Assembly: GCA_964030785.1 (NCBI GenBank)
Contig: OZ034968.1
Coordinates: forward strand, 44,702,186 to 44,766,185
DNA from: Siderastrea siderea
Taxonomy: Eukaryota > Cnidaria > Anthozoa > Scleractinia > Rhizangiidae
DNA length: 64,000 bases
Direction of reading: 5' to 3'
Shown here one piece after another: positions 52,901 through 55,006 of the stretch (the stretch's first letter is position 1; the number at the start of each line of letters is the position of its first letter). A program made the translations under genes and the position numbers. Under the pieces are notes generated by a model that saw nothing but the letters and a program-made list of their open reading frames with translations, had not been told where the DNA came from and searched no databases.

Positions 52901-55006
52901 CAAATTGCTAGACCCAAAATGAGGTACAACAAATACTCCTTTCCTTCAGGGGGTCAGAGGTTTGGCAAATGTTACAGAATTAATTGCCTATAAAACCACT
53001 TCCTAAAAATAATGTTAACAACAAAAAGTAAAATTTTGCTCCTACTGTGACGACATCATGATAGCTTGGGAACGCTTAACCAAGTTTTCAAATTAAACGG
53101 TCAAAGACCCAAACTTGGAACACATTTTAATCTGAATTGCCGCTTGATAACAACACCACAAGAGTCCAGATGGCGGGAAACAATTGATTTATATTTCATA
53201 ACTCATCTGTGCAATTTGTCCACATGTGACCACATGAAGAAAGGAAATTGTCAGATATTCGTAAGTGTAAAAGTGTAAAAGACAACCATTGCAAGAGTTG
53301 AGCAAAATATGTCTTCTTTTTGTTGGAAAGACAGATGTTTTCATCTTTCATCTTTCTATGACATCTTAAACAGAACATGGTCTCTGGGTGAATTCATGAA
53401 ATTAATGCCAAGGAAAATGCTTGATGTAAAATTTGCAACTAATCACACATAATTAGTAGCACTGGAAAAACATAACCAAATGGTCACATCAGATGCATAT
53501 TTTCTTGACAACATTTCTTCACTTGAATCAAGCAAACTTTACAACCAAGTAAGATATTTAAACACTCATGTTTTGAACAAAAAAAAACACCACCAGCCTC
53601 TAATCTCTTAGCATAGCACATGTCTGTGTGCAAAAGAAAATTACTTATCTTCCAGGCTGCAGTAGATAATTTTCATTTGCTTGCTATATGCAAGAAAACA
53701 CAGTCATAGTTATTTCTAGATGAAATCAAAATATAATATCTTGGCAAGCTTAAGCAATCACAAGTGGAATAAATTAGATTGAAAACTCAAACTTAATATG
53801 CCTGACTTCACCACAAAAACTAATTTTTAATTTTGCTGTATTAGTGCTGAACATTTGTACCCTTACTATGAACAACTTTGTGAATGACACTTTGAAAAAC
53901 TCTGTAAATATTGCTCATTGATTTCCTCTCTGGTTTATATAAAATACCTTTACAAGATCATTTCTTCTGTCAAATTCTATGGATATTTTCAGACCAAAAC
54001 AATGTACACCCGGGTTCACTTAGCTGGTTTTTGTTTTCCAAATCCAACAAATATTGCATTAAAGTGCTTCTTATTTGACTCACAATAATTGATTCATACA
54101 TGTATAACTAACTGTTAATGATATTGTTGTTCTACTGGAGATAATCTCACTTTACATGGCTATTAAATGTAAAATGTCTTTAAAAGATTATTAATGAATT
54201 CCCGCGAATCGAAGGGATGTTCTCAAACCAAAACAACATGGCACTGAGCAAATATCGTCATACGCTTTACAATTCCTCGCTGCAATTCCTAGACTGTTAA
54301 TACAGCTTATTAACAACTCTATGTATGACACAAAAGTGTATTGATGTTCGCGAATCAGTATTTGCTACTTAGGAATTTGGGGGATGTTGCATTGACAGAT
54401 CGATCACGCCTGCAATATTGACTTGACACTAACCAAAGGATATTTGGAAACTTGAGAAAAATATCGGTAATGGCTGCAAGTCTTTTAAAGGGATATGATT
54501 CTAAATGGATGTGATATATGATGAAAAAAAAAACAGTTCTTTCATTGACGTCAAACGGACCGGTGCATGAAGTACACAAAGAACAATGGCAAAATTCAAC
54601 AATGTAACAACAGAGTTTTTTTTCAAAACGACAAGCGGACGTCTGGCCTTTCGTCAATTACGACCAAGGTTCAATATCTATCTGCAGTAAAGATAGTTTA
54701 AACTGTACCACGCTTAATTACACCGTTTATGACAAGATTATGCGCTTACGTCTCGCATGATCTAGTAATTGTAAGGTTTACTTAAGCTTAATAACTTAAA
54801 TATAGCGTAGTAAAATTCGTCGACTGGTGATCGAATTGACTTGACTAAGGAACTTGCTCACTGACATTACTATTTACACAGTAGCCAAAATAAATAAGAA
54901 CTTCTACTCACCACAATCCTCTAAGGACGAAAGAAATTCCAAAGGGAATTACAAAATCATCGCTTGCGACCATCCATCGACGTTTGAAAACAACAATTCC
55001 CGGCAT
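1064..55006 (-). CDS. DAGLB: Diacylglycerol lipase (DAGL, beta-like), whole gene, 14 exons placed
   Basis: Membrane serine lipase that hydrolyses sn-1 diacylglycerol to 2-arachidonoylglycerol. Exons (minus strand, 5' to 3'): 55006-54912, 50418-49826, 35296-35270, 35019-34942, [missing], 13700-13550, 13460-13377, 12966-12889, 12493-12416, 12270-12128, 11110-11042, 10763-10691, 4054-3852, 2414-2125, 1141-1064. All carry AG/GT borders and compatible phases, except across the missing exon. Order of motifs: N-terminal [11 protein letters not shown], four membrane segments, Cys-rich [12 protein letters not shown], lipase core, nucleophile GHSLG, GKDMIPR with the likely catalytic Asp, and DHMPD with the likely His. 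The short region after DHMPD favours the beta over the long-tailed alpha paralogue. The last exon and stop were not found. The gene is bloated to more than 54 kb by mobile elements in its introns. Confidence 0.9.
1805..2016. mobile_element. TTAA-flanked MITE
   Basis: The ends are inverted: TTAACCCTTTAAGCCCCAA on the left, and the right end reads TTAACCCTTTACACCCCAA on the minus strand. TTAA at both borders may be the target duplication, as used by piggyBac- and Kolobok-type transposases. The 212-bp element has no coding capacity and lies in a DAGL intron. Confidence 0.65.
2125..2414 (-). CDS. DAGLB: DAGL exon 13 (DHMPD motif)
   Basis: 290 nt, acceptor TGTGTTTGCAG, donor GTAAGG. Contains [15 protein letters not shown] and [17 protein letters not shown], the counterpart of --W-----F--I-IS--M--DH-P-----AL. 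Its His is the likely third triad residue. A low-complexity Ser/Pro/Gln tail follows. Leaves one base. Confidence 0.85.
2696..3305. repeat. Foldback repeat, ~200-bp inverted arms
   Basis: Left arm ~2696-2898 and right arm ~3082-3305 are imperfect inverted copies around a ~185-bp centre. For example, TTTAAAGGAAAACATGGCAA in the left arm recurs inverted as TTGCCATGTTTTCCTTTAAA. Non-autonomous element in a DAGL intron. Confidence 0.7.
3400..3780. repeat. Degenerate GACT/ACTG-rich tract
   Basis: Sequence dominated by decayed GACTGACT and ACTGACAGAC words, best explained as an old tetranucleotide repeat. No gene seen. Confidence 0.45.
3852..4054 (-). CDS. DAGLB: DAGL exon 12
   Basis: 203 nt with acceptor TTGTTACAG and donor GTGAGT. 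Starts [19 protein letters not shown] and ends with [20 protein letters not shown], matching the family's (L/F)YPPG-IIH block. Phases fit exons 11 and 13. Confidence 0.87.
4322..5234 (+). pseudogene. DIRS-like retrotransposon, 5' part with start of RT domain
   Basis: About 5100-5234 reads [20 protein letters not shown], then [13 protein letters not shown], a stop, and [10 protein letters not shown]. This is the segment that precedes and opens the reverse transcriptase of DIRS-like (tyrosine-recombinase) retrotransposons (S-K-N-A-----V-D-L--E--LGR-AGPF-SPP--NLH-S). Upstream, ~4380-4476 encodes a basic Ser/Pro/Lys-rich peptide ending at TAA, possibly the end of ORF1. The RT catalytic core is absent: the sequence stops where the 4.3 kb TIR element begins. 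Confidence 0.6.
5286..6170 (+). repeat. Minisatellite, ~99-108-bp unit, about 8 copies
   Basis: CCTGTCAAAGAG recurs at about 5290, 5389, 5495, 5602, 5707, 5806 and 5914, with weaker copies near 6021 and 6120. The unit also holds CTGCGATTTTTGC and AAATCGTCGAGTCGATG. Since most unit lengths are close to multiples of three, long frames stay open on both strands. One reads as a Cys-rich repeat ([15 protein letters not shown], then CENC and CKIC); I treat it as non-coding. Confidence 0.85.
6862..7147. repeat. Two-copy tandem repeat, ~130-160 bp
   Basis: TGTTTGAATTGAAG and GGGTAGTACAGA with TTTCTCAGCTCCC each occur twice (6865/7023 and 6970/7119), so the block is an imperfect direct duplication. 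No coding potential seen. Confidence 0.7.
7452..7665. repeat. Three imperfect ~80-bp repeats
   Basis: AAAGAAC(G/A)AGG(G/A)AT followed by ATCTCGCGCT(T/A)GGAG recurs near 7485, 7536 and 7618. Non-coding. Confidence 0.55.
8278..8430. repeat. Low-complexity TTTTG and poly-A tracts
   Basis: A (T)nG-rich run (8279-8340) and an A-rich run (8387-8427). On the minus strand the A-rich run gives T-runs directly after the tRNA-like sequence at 8436-8505. Confidence 0.6.
8436..8505 (-). ncRNA. tRNA-like sequence, probable SINE head or tRNA pseudogene
   Basis: The minus strand carries an A-box-like TGGCCTAGTGG, and about 35 nt later a B-box-like GGGTTCGACACTC, followed by long T-runs that would terminate RNA polymerase III. 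The cloverleaf is poor, so a tRNA-derived SINE or pseudogene is more likely than a working tRNA. Confidence 0.5.
8995..9035. repeat. GGAC/GTAC tetranucleotide tract
   Basis: ACGGACGGACG words repeat with GTAC variants over about 40 bp. Confidence 0.75.
9552..10008 (+). pseudogene. DIRS-like retrotransposon, RNase H and tyrosine recombinase end
   Basis: 9600-9770 reads [20 protein letters not shown], then [12 protein letters not shown], resembling the RNase H region of DIRS-like elements (AA--WG--W----V-F-SDNESVV-ILN). In a shifted frame, 9781-10008 reads [20 protein letters not shown], then [11 protein letters not shown], the C-terminal end of their tyrosine recombinase with the likely nucleophile Tyr in NAYQLYI. 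The usual HSFR motif is GHRFG, so the catalytic Arg position looks lost. The frameshift and missing middle make this a dead copy. Confidence 0.7.
10009..10690. other. Intron, no gene seen
   Basis: Probably the 3' region of the DIRS-like element at first, then ordinary AT-rich intron up to DAGL exon 11. Confidence 0.4.
10691..10763 (-). CDS. DAGLB: DAGL exon 11
   Basis: 73 nt: one base to finish an Arg codon, then [20 protein letters not shown] and NSPK, the counterpart of L---LE-L-----VL--S-KPK. Donor GTAAGT. The following intron (4055-10690) holds the DIRS-like and TIR elements. Confidence 0.82.
11042..11110 (-). CDS. DAGLB: DAGL exon 10 (catalytic Asp)
   Basis: 69 nt. The acceptor ATTTCTCAG was chosen over a nearer CAG because only it keeps the frame. 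Reads [20 protein letters not shown] and IP, matching S--A--YS-EFVTSVVLGKD-VPR; the Asp of GKD is the likely catalytic acid. Donor GTATGT. Confidence 0.88.
11280..11436. repeat. Palindromic CCCGGGATGA repeats
   Basis: CCGGGATGAAATCATCCC and variants recur in both orientations five to six times in about 155 bp, with TCATCCCGGGATG at the core. Possible relic of a small element. Lies in the intron between DAGL exons 9 and 10. Confidence 0.7.
12128..12270 (-). CDS. DAGLB: DAGL exon 9 (GHSLG nucleophile)
   Basis: 143-nt exon. Contains [20 protein letters not shown], the lipase nucleophile elbow G-H-S-L-G with the catalytic serine, then [16 protein letters not shown], a strongly conserved DAGL block. 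Ends with two bases of a codon at a GTAGAC donor. Confidence 0.93.
12416..12493 (-). CDS. DAGLB: DAGL exon 8
   Basis: 78 nt, phase 0. Reads [20 protein letters not shown] and AFHCDP, the counterpart of GM--SA-YI-KKL just before the nucleophile region. Donor GTAAGC. Confidence 0.88.
12889..12966 (-). CDS. DAGLB: DAGL exon 7
   Basis: 78 nt, phase 0. Reads [19 protein letters not shown] and on to NWFGHK, aligned with the family's DALTDL-AE-E-LP---WLGHKG. Acceptor TTATTCTAG, donor GTATGT. Confidence 0.9.
13377..13460 (-). CDS. DAGLB: DAGL exon 6 (start of lipase core)
   Basis: 84 nt, phase 0 on both sides, donor GTAAAT. Reads [20 protein letters not shown] and LSLQ, matching the class 3 lipase core (PFFVA-DH-K--VVVSIRGT). 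Confidence 0.9.
13550..13700 (-). CDS. DAGLB: DAGL exon 5 (Cys-rich segment)
   Basis: 151-nt exon between acceptor TTGTTTACAG and donor GTAAGT. It encodes [16 protein letters not shown], then [13 protein letters not shown] and [10 protein letters not shown], which match the family motif D-NCC-CN-AALKR followed by D-I-YA-YHN. It begins needing two bases from an upstream exon, whereas exon 4 leaves one, so at least one exon is missing in between. Confidence 0.88.
13911..13982. repeat. (TG)n microsatellite
   Basis: About 35 uninterrupted TG repeats. They create an artificial His-Thr frame on the minus strand that is not a gene. Confidence 0.97.
14087..14468 (-). repeat. 3' LTR of BEL copy 1
   Basis: Matches 19581-19767 over its first ~187 bp. 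In element orientation it starts TGTTAA and ends ATTACA. The pol stop codon TAA lies inside the first bases of the LTR. Confidence 0.8.
14463..15968 (-). pseudogene. BEL/Pao integrase (copy 1)
   Basis: 501-codon open frame. Zinc-binding H2C2 region ([11 protein letters not shown] ... CVTCRK) at about residues 112-158, then the integrase core with Asp in [10 protein letters not shown], Asp in YSDNGPQ and Glu in [10 protein letters not shown], forming D-D-E. A C-terminal DUF5641-type domain follows ([34 protein letters not shown]). The first ~40 residues are the protease-to-RT linker ([15 protein letters not shown]) joined to [10 protein letters not shown] by the internal deletion. The displayed start is arbitrary, as the frame continues upstream to an in-frame stop. 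Confidence 0.88.
16011..16400 (-). pseudogene. BEL/Pao aspartic protease (DUF1758-like), copy 1
   Basis: Reads [34 protein letters not shown] and EIDVLIGY, the body and end of the retropepsin-like peptidase of Pao elements. The active-site segment ([12 protein letters not shown]) lies in another frame at about 16270-16330, so a frameshift separates it from the body. An in-frame TAA follows LIGY at 16011-16013, and the same frame then runs on into the integrase segment. Confidence 0.75.
16463..16666 (-). pseudogene. BEL/Pao gag zinc knuckle, copy 1
   Basis: [14 protein letters not shown] is a CCHC knuckle (C-X2-C-X4-H-X4-C), preceded by [14 protein letters not shown], the normal lead-in of BEL/Pao gag. 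In copy 2 this segment is deleted. Confidence 0.8.
16860..17825 (-). pseudogene. BEL/Pao gag (DUF1759), copy 1
   Basis: 321-codon frame. The N-terminal half is charged and helical; from about residue 190 it reads [20 protein letters not shown], then YVLRSCLSS and [12 protein letters not shown], the DUF1759 signature of Pao gag. Compared with copy 2, 4 bp are missing near LPNDIK, so the frame ends early at 16860 instead of running on to the knuckle. Confidence 0.82.
17826..19580. other. 5' untranslated region of BEL copy 1, no gene seen
   Basis: Between the 5' LTR and gag there is 1.75 kb without a convincing frame. Two inverted repeats stand out: an ~30-bp pair at 18055-18085/18184-18214 (ACCGTGTCTCCGAATTT and its complement) and a strong hairpin at 19338-19399. 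Confidence 0.5.
19338..19399. repeat. Long hairpin, ~25-bp stem
   Basis: GATTTCTATGCGTGATAGTT on the left pairs with AACTATCACGCGATAGAAAT on the right, with GGCC-TTCG-GCC at the tip and only one or two mismatches. Confidence 0.85.
19581..19767 (-). repeat. 5' LTR of BEL copy 1 (truncated by gap)
   Basis: Near-identical to 14087-14273 from TGTAATGGCGAAATGACACG up to the N run, with four or so differences. The remaining ~195 bp are presumably in the gap. Confidence 0.85.
19768..19967. other. Assembly gap (200 N)
   Basis: Exactly 200 N, as in the second gap, so a placeholder of unknown true length. It hides the rest of the BEL LTR, the left end of the compact gene block, and possibly the missing DAGL exon. 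Confidence 0.99.
20077..20574 (+). CDS. C2H2 zinc-finger protein A of compact block
   Basis: 165 aa, intronless. ATG chosen at 20077 because the first finger follows at once: [10 protein letters not shown]...H (residues 3-22), then [20 protein letters not shown] (about 39-58) and a degenerate third, YRYCDATF...RQRHEGCC. The C-terminal ~75 residues have no recognised domain ([25 protein letters not shown]). AATAAA at 20654 lies ~80 bp after the stop, suggesting its own transcript. Function unknown; the fingers could bind DNA or RNA. Confidence 0.7.
   Translation: MAYLCFRCGELFTQRTYRDYHVRDEICIRPLVERRRYQCRFCVSKFTRKDNQQRHEKTCKERHRFPYRYCDATFTTEGQRQRHEGCCFQVPLEPMGKERMEDRVEKLQILQHNPEVWQGYVHASNGTSYGYWFSQDDRLCYLGLDHETLNKRLATIEECQRWMYA
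20575..20693 (+). pseudogene. Relic of a second copy of the exonuclease-like protein's C-terminus
   Basis: ACGGTTCTATTAGGAACCAC is identical to 22239-22258 in the tail of protein C. In one frame it reads TVLLGTTNF...DQQ, as does the longer copy ([17 protein letters not shown]). A fragment of duplicated coding sequence is the simplest reading; a conserved 3' hairpin (GGTTC-TATTAG-GAACC) is the alternative. Confidence 0.45.
20694..21623 (-). CDS. Cys-rich zinc-binding protein B of compact block
   Basis: 309 aa, intronless, opposite to its neighbours. Residues 1-100 are helical and charged. Three Cys-rich sites follow: [20 protein letters not shown] (~115-135), [20 protein letters not shown] (~151-170) and [20 protein letters not shown] (~174-193), the last a C2H2 finger. 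The C-terminal end [20 protein letters not shown] recalls a segment (--NHY-VI--L--FL) that lies before the Cys-rich finger in protein-primed DNA polymerases of Polinton-like elements; that likeness is weak and from memory. An internal ATG at 21560 could also be the start. Its start is 70 bp from that of protein C, so the two probably share a divergent promoter. Confidence 0.65.
   Translation of the reverse strand: MTSHPTCYNQWVVISKSKRVKMPLTEVELKILCDEYQQVVTVYDEIENCRYDYLKVKRSRIDDEEVEKQMNLRYKRQCDEFFGTNKRLAPLLAYGFLCRSCKTHYDTPDERDVCCNGFQKVYMQALLERMKHKCQECGRKWTQKSDADHCCRNRYVCEHCQEEFTRKQTFDFHQMKCQPWRRKVVWVVLNLRPGAMILARALVYAKARSQNLHWWDKEIKEAAEQLHQETGVPMRKGVRKWQMESYFEDDLKRFQHHLHDYNLIIIYAEECFRWQSFGQEGNTELVLLKENYHFDVVKDFKQFMTLVKT
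21694..22203 (+). CDS. Exonuclease-like (RNase H-fold?) protein C of compact block
   Basis: 169 aa from ATG 21694. Opens [20 protein letters not shown] (acidic D-x-D in a beta strand), then [54 protein letters not shown]. The spaced acidic residues and His suggest a DEDD-type 3'-5' exonuclease fold; this is inference, not a recognised family hit. A frame shifted by one continues to 22306 ([26 protein letters not shown]), so the true C-terminus may lie there and a frameshift near 22150-22200 is possible. Confidence 0.6.
   Translation: MEHICMIVDLDGYQVKHQPYIVREFGLYSLQHGSFNWFFENKLPYLSLEKRDRKTANYVYHHIHGLRFESSKQEKALPQPMVKPIIESAYLRSRTQQHTTVAYKGGCLEKNLLNELQIPCVNLEDFGCPKVEKLMGMDEGFTCGRHKKPTHHCPKQETYLFYRWMQSQL
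22450..22456 (+). promoter_or_regulatory. TATA-like box before protein D
   Basis: TATAAAG lies 55 bp upstream of the ATG at 22511, in a region without other genes. Confidence 0.5.
22511..22732 (+). CDS. Small single-finger C2H2 protein D
   Basis: 73 aa. One N-terminal finger, [11 protein letters not shown]6-RHEKHYC (residues 3-25), then a basic patch and a likely helix [20 protein letters not shown], ending with STSCCEQC. It resembles protein E in having the finger at the extreme N-terminus, so the two may be paralogues. A 23-codon frame at 22377-22448 upstream may be an unrelated leader. Confidence 0.6.
   Translation: MSYLCQYCDKPFNNNRNRNRHEKHYCWKHKLKVSKPKDDIHQALEKIQKALQEVLADLSQSDVASTSCCEQCI
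22726..22733 (+). promoter_or_regulatory. TATA-like box before protein E
   Basis: TATATAAG overlaps the stop codon of protein D and lies 61 bp before the ATG at 22794, a spacing similar to that of gene D. Confidence 0.5.
22794..23717 (+). CDS. Zinc-finger protein E with proline-rich linker and acidic tail
   Basis: 307 aa, intronless. N-terminal C2H2 finger [20 protein letters not shown] (residues 3-22), then a Pro/Thr/Ser-rich linker ([15 protein letters not shown]) to about residue 125. A helical region follows ([20 protein letters not shown] ... [19 protein letters not shown], to ~205) and a long Asp/Glu tail (~235-290) rich in DEDD/EDE runs. The finger is laid out like those of A and D. 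AATAAA at 23756 lies 39 bp after the stop. Possible roles are nucleic-acid binding or a structural/packaging protein; function is not known. Confidence 0.7.
   Translation: MSTTCRYCLKQFTRSDNRKRHENKHLNPIGEQTEPTSPLLGPISPTEPTSPVETVEPPSPTETTESVEPKDLESPKVHIDPKTGRKFMFDAFGDPMSPDSLKPLDVFPESPTSPVKMEDEVSDMDPWDEFRKRVKALKLKDFNHVMKTLRKAGNGKKLAQIRAYNQMLPELQKALRQVYIDHLKWVHVLREDPIHKAILETRNRMMDEDDMDYNEAVEAAVNQRKYLLNRVFQPMEEPDTDEEDMDEDDEEDEDESPDEDDMDADDEEDEDENESPDESPDEHSPEEGNERPRYDPFGIPPSFTQPL
23756..23761 (+). terminator. Polyadenylation signal of gene E
   Basis: AATAAA 39 bp downstream of the stop codon at 23717. Confidence 0.5.
23773..24018 (-). CDS. Repeat protein F (QNEF-PPQHSY repeats), convergent to E
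   Basis: 81 aa from ATG 24018. The centre is four to five copies of a 12-residue unit ([12 protein letters not shown]), encoded by a 36-bp tandem repeat at about 23823-23970. The ends [15 protein letters not shown] and [13 protein letters not shown] are unique. The frame converges on gene E. It could be a real Pro/Gln-rich protein or only an in-frame minisatellite. Confidence 0.4.
   Translation of the reverse strand: MIPIRLRNFLSSISKPPPPQRSYQNEFTPPQHSYQNEFTPPQHSYQNEFPPPQHSYQNEFPPPQFLPYIWYVDPEEKTNFK
23823..23970. repeat. 36-bp tandem repeat, ~4 copies
   Basis: GAGGAGGGAATTCGTTTTGA, with TAACTATGTTGA, recurs every 36 bp with few changes (GAATTC in every copy). Confidence 0.9.
24223..24294 (+). 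tRNA. tRNA-Arg(UCU)-like gene or pseudogene
   Basis: A-box TGGCGCAATCGG, anticodon-loop-like CTTCTAA (UCU) and B-box GGTTCGAACCC are correctly ordered and spaced over 72 nt, followed by T-runs (24296-24312). The acceptor and T stems do not pair canonically; instead GTCACC/GGTGAC forms a 6-bp hairpin around the B box. Likely a degenerate or element-borne tRNA-like gene. Confidence 0.45.
24320..24658. repeat. Short repeats: ATGGCGGCT words, TTAGGG words and a 54-bp duplication
   Basis: GATGGCGGCTTAGGGTTAG and GATGACGGCTTAGGGTTAGG lie next to each other near 24452-24496. Then a 54-bp unit starting TTTGCGGGTCGCTCTTGCC is repeated twice (24537-24644). No gene seen. Confidence 0.7.
24659..25019 (+). 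pseudogene. BEL gag fragment (DUF1759), copy 2
   Basis: Reads [34 protein letters not shown] and [11 protein letters not shown], nearly identical to residues ~198-315 of copy 1 gag. The stop at 25017-25019 is the first codon of the inserted transposon (TAG of its terminal TAGTGCG). Confidence 0.85.
25014..25016. other. 3-bp target-site duplication (left), ATT
   Basis: Copy 1 has GAAGATTGTTTG at this place. Here GAAGATT precedes the element, and ATTGTTTG follows it at 30788. Confidence 0.8.
25148..25182. promoter_or_regulatory. Paired TGACGTCA sites in left TIR
   Basis: TGACGTCA at 25148-25155 and 25175-25182. The same palindrome occurs at mirrored places in the right end (30654-30661 and 30682-30689) and again at 30435-30442. 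It is the canonical CREB/ATF site; it could equally be a transposase-binding palindrome. Confidence 0.6.
25183..26346. other. Academ 5' region, weak coding traces
   Basis: Non-coding TIR-proximal sequence to about 25700. Frames from 25808 to 26140, and 26150-26346 in frame with the next entry, probably hold the degraded N-terminus of the transposon protein (CNQARxCFIH-type residues, no motif I can name). Confidence 0.4.
26347..27186 (+). pseudogene. Academ protein, N-terminal segment
   Basis: 279-codon frame. Ends [58 protein letters not shown], then [18 protein letters not shown] and a stop. This block is common in proteins of large repeated families in coral, mollusc and fish genomes. Its catalytic role is not known to me. 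Confidence 0.6.
27187..28452 (+). pseudogene. Academ protein, middle segment, several frame breaks
   Basis: Coding similarity moves between frames: 27196-27627 (with a stop at 27406-27408), 27450-27773, 27813-28316 ([39 protein letters not shown]) and 28229-28468 ([37 protein letters not shown]). The order matches one long protein, so at least three frameshifts or stops are present. Confidence 0.6.
28453..29555 (+). pseudogene. Academ XPG/FEN1-like nuclease segment
   Basis: Reads [16 protein letters not shown] (first Asp), [20 protein letters not shown], then after a frame change near 29250 [13 protein letters not shown] (acidic pair), [17 protein letters not shown] and [11 protein letters not shown]. 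The Asp / E-E-A-D / D-T-D / G-C-D series is typical of XPG-type PIN nucleases. Broken by the frameshift and a stop at 29555. Confidence 0.7.
29574..30083 (+). pseudogene. Academ protein, C-terminal Cys-rich segment
   Basis: Follows the nuclease relic. Reads [40 protein letters not shown], then [37 protein letters not shown], a CxC-type cysteine cluster that may bind zinc, and an acidic end before TAA. Confidence 0.68.
30441..30540. repeat. 50-bp direct duplication inside Academ element
   Basis: CATAGATAATTAGCATAAAT begins at 30441 and again at 30491; the copies differ at one base. Confidence 0.9.
30788..30790. other. 3-bp target-site duplication (right), ATT
   Basis: ATT directly after the terminal CCGGACTA, matching 25014-25016. 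Confidence 0.8.
30791..32604 (+). pseudogene. BEL/Pao gag tail and reverse transcriptase, copy 2
   Basis: 30791-31035 is the gag tail homologous to copy 1 16880-16630. After the deletion junction come SGSHPLI and [16 protein letters not shown], then the [30 protein letters not shown] (motif A Asp), [16 protein letters not shown] and SYMDDIIDS, with YMDD as catalytic motif C, and a Peptidase_A17-type region ([28 protein letters not shown]). An in-frame stop at 31282-31284 lies before the RT core. The frame ends at 32604 after a one-base loss in an A-run. Confidence 0.87.
32605..33197 (+). pseudogene. BEL/Pao RNase H-like segment, copy 2
   Basis: Continues the RT polyprotein in a shifted frame: [16 protein letters not shown] (RNase H-like Glu), [11 protein letters not shown] (Asp) and [20 protein letters not shown], the Pao RNase H signature. 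Ends by another one-base deletion relative to copy 1 near 33174. Confidence 0.82.
33194..34558 (+). pseudogene. BEL/Pao integrase, copy 2
   Basis: 454 codons, nearly identical to copy 1. H2C2 zinc region, D-D-E core ([24 protein letters not shown]) and the DUF5641-like end are all present. The frame is open, but upstream breaks mean it would not be made as part of pol. Confidence 0.88.
34553..34769 (+). repeat. 3' LTR of BEL copy 2, internally deleted
   Basis: Starts TGTTAAATTC and ends CGCCATTACA like copy 1 but is 217 instead of 382 bp. About 165 bp between AACCTTCAC and CTTTGTCAGTTAC are missing. Confidence 0.8.
34942..35019 (-). CDS. DAGLB: DAGL exon 4
   Basis: 78-nt exon with acceptor TTTGTCGCAG and donor GTGAGA, phase 1 on both sides. 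It reads [20 protein letters not shown] and on to NAILR, in the position where DAGLs have D-x-VPSDIAAGLxLL. Sequence match is modest; position, phase and splice signals carry the call. Confidence 0.65.
35270..35296 (-). CDS. DAGLB: DAGL exon 3 (27-nt microexon)
   Basis: Acceptor TTATTTCAG and donor GTAATG bracket 27 nt. In phase with exon 2 it reads AIAEVYKNE, the counterpart of the family's FTEIARLLSEFF segment. A small exon, but both phases fit its neighbours. Confidence 0.65.
35297..35930. other. DAGL intron 2, no gene seen
   Basis: AT-rich, with TGACGTCA-like words near 35794 and 35832. No frame of interest. Confidence 0.4.
35931..36360 (-). pseudogene. LINE 3' fragment with tetranucleotide tail
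   Basis: The minus-strand frame 36352-36089 reads [40 protein letters not shown], the C-terminal end of non-LTR retrotransposon ORF2 (N-RG------P------S--YR-A-LWN-L). The element's end is the TAAGTAAGTAAGTAA run at 35930-35944, a tail typical of CR1/RTE-like LINEs. Confidence 0.7.
36755..38196. repeat. 1.44-kb near-perfect palindrome
   Basis: 36755-~37450 and ~37495-38196 are inverted copies with high identity, centred near 37475. Matching pairs include GAGGATGTATGAACCGACGG with CCGTCGGTTCATACATCCTC. Both arms share interrupted frames, none convincing. The spacer is under ~50 bp, so the DNA could extrude a long hairpin. Confidence 0.88.
39180..39307. repeat. 21-bp minisatellite
   Basis: GAAGCCTTTTCTATTAAAACT and variants, about six copies. 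It keeps a minus-strand frame open (EKASVLI repeats), which I do not call a gene. A shorter array recurs at 40420-40510. Confidence 0.9.
40525..41335 (+). pseudogene. LINE (L1/Tx1-like) ORF2 C-terminal fragment
   Basis: 40525-41068 reads [16 protein letters not shown], then after stops [33 protein letters not shown] and [11 protein letters not shown], the zf-RVT-type end of LINE ORF2 (FQFKI-HRIL-T---L-------C--C----T--HLF--C). The knuckle cysteines are partly lost. It interrupts the segmental repeat. Confidence 0.68.
43669..44070. repeat. Tandem ~134-bp repeat with CGGACCGT palindromes, 3 copies
   Basis: Units begin CTCACAAC(G/A)GGAATGAAAT at about 43669, 43802 and 43935. Each holds ACGGACCGTGAA, ATACGG(A/G)CCGTAT and TTCACGGTCCGT, so each unit is itself hairpin-forming. 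Confidence 0.9.
44157..44953. mobile_element. Foldback element, ~235-bp inverted arms
   Basis: Left arm 44157-~44392 (CATGAGCTATAGGAAACGTG) and right arm ~44708-44953 (inverted CATGAGCTATAAGAAACATG) enclose ~315 bp. No transposase. Confidence 0.78.
44954..46975. other. DAGL intron 2, no gene seen
   Basis: AT-rich intron sequence with only short frames lacking motifs. Confidence 0.45.
46976..47720. mobile_element. TIR element with repeat-bearing ends and a gene-like centre
   Basis: The ends ACTCCCAGAGGGCATGTAC and, inverted, AACTCCAGAAGGGCATGTAC start arms of ~245 and ~200 bp (to 47224, from 47519). Each outer arm is an array of CCGGAACG/TTAAACCC units. The centre carries ATG at 47339 with donor GTAAGC and a 27-nt open segment (47448-47474) flanked by AG and GTAAGA. 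Confidence 0.75.
47721..48967. other. DAGL intron 2, no gene seen
   Basis: Contains a poly-G run near 48020-48041 but no convincing frame or repeat. Confidence 0.4.
48968..49167. other. Assembly gap (200 N)
   Basis: Exactly 200 N, same size as the first gap, hence a placeholder. Lies in DAGL intron 2. Confidence 0.99.
49826..50418 (-). CDS. DAGLB: DAGL exon 2 (four transmembrane segments)
   Basis: 593-nt exon, open throughout, with an acceptor TTTTTTCAAAG and a GTACAG donor. Four hydrophobic stretches are visible (near [48 protein letters not shown] and [19 protein letters not shown]), as expected for the DAGL N-terminal membrane domain. After them comes [13 protein letters not shown], the counterpart of the family's W-x-x-R segment. 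Starts in phase with exon 1 and leaves one base. Confidence 0.88.
50419..54911. other. DAGL intron 1, no gene seen
   Basis: 4.5 kb, AT-rich, no motif-bearing frame, no repeat family I recognise. Confidence 0.5.
54912..55006 (-). CDS. DAGLB: DAGL exon 1 (start codon)
   Basis: ATG at 55006-55004 opens [18 protein letters not shown], which matches the conserved animal DAGL N-terminus (MPGMV.FGRRW..(A/G)SDD). The exon encodes 31 codons plus 2 nt and ends at a GTGAGT donor. The split TGG codon is completed by the first base of the next exon. Confidence 0.88.
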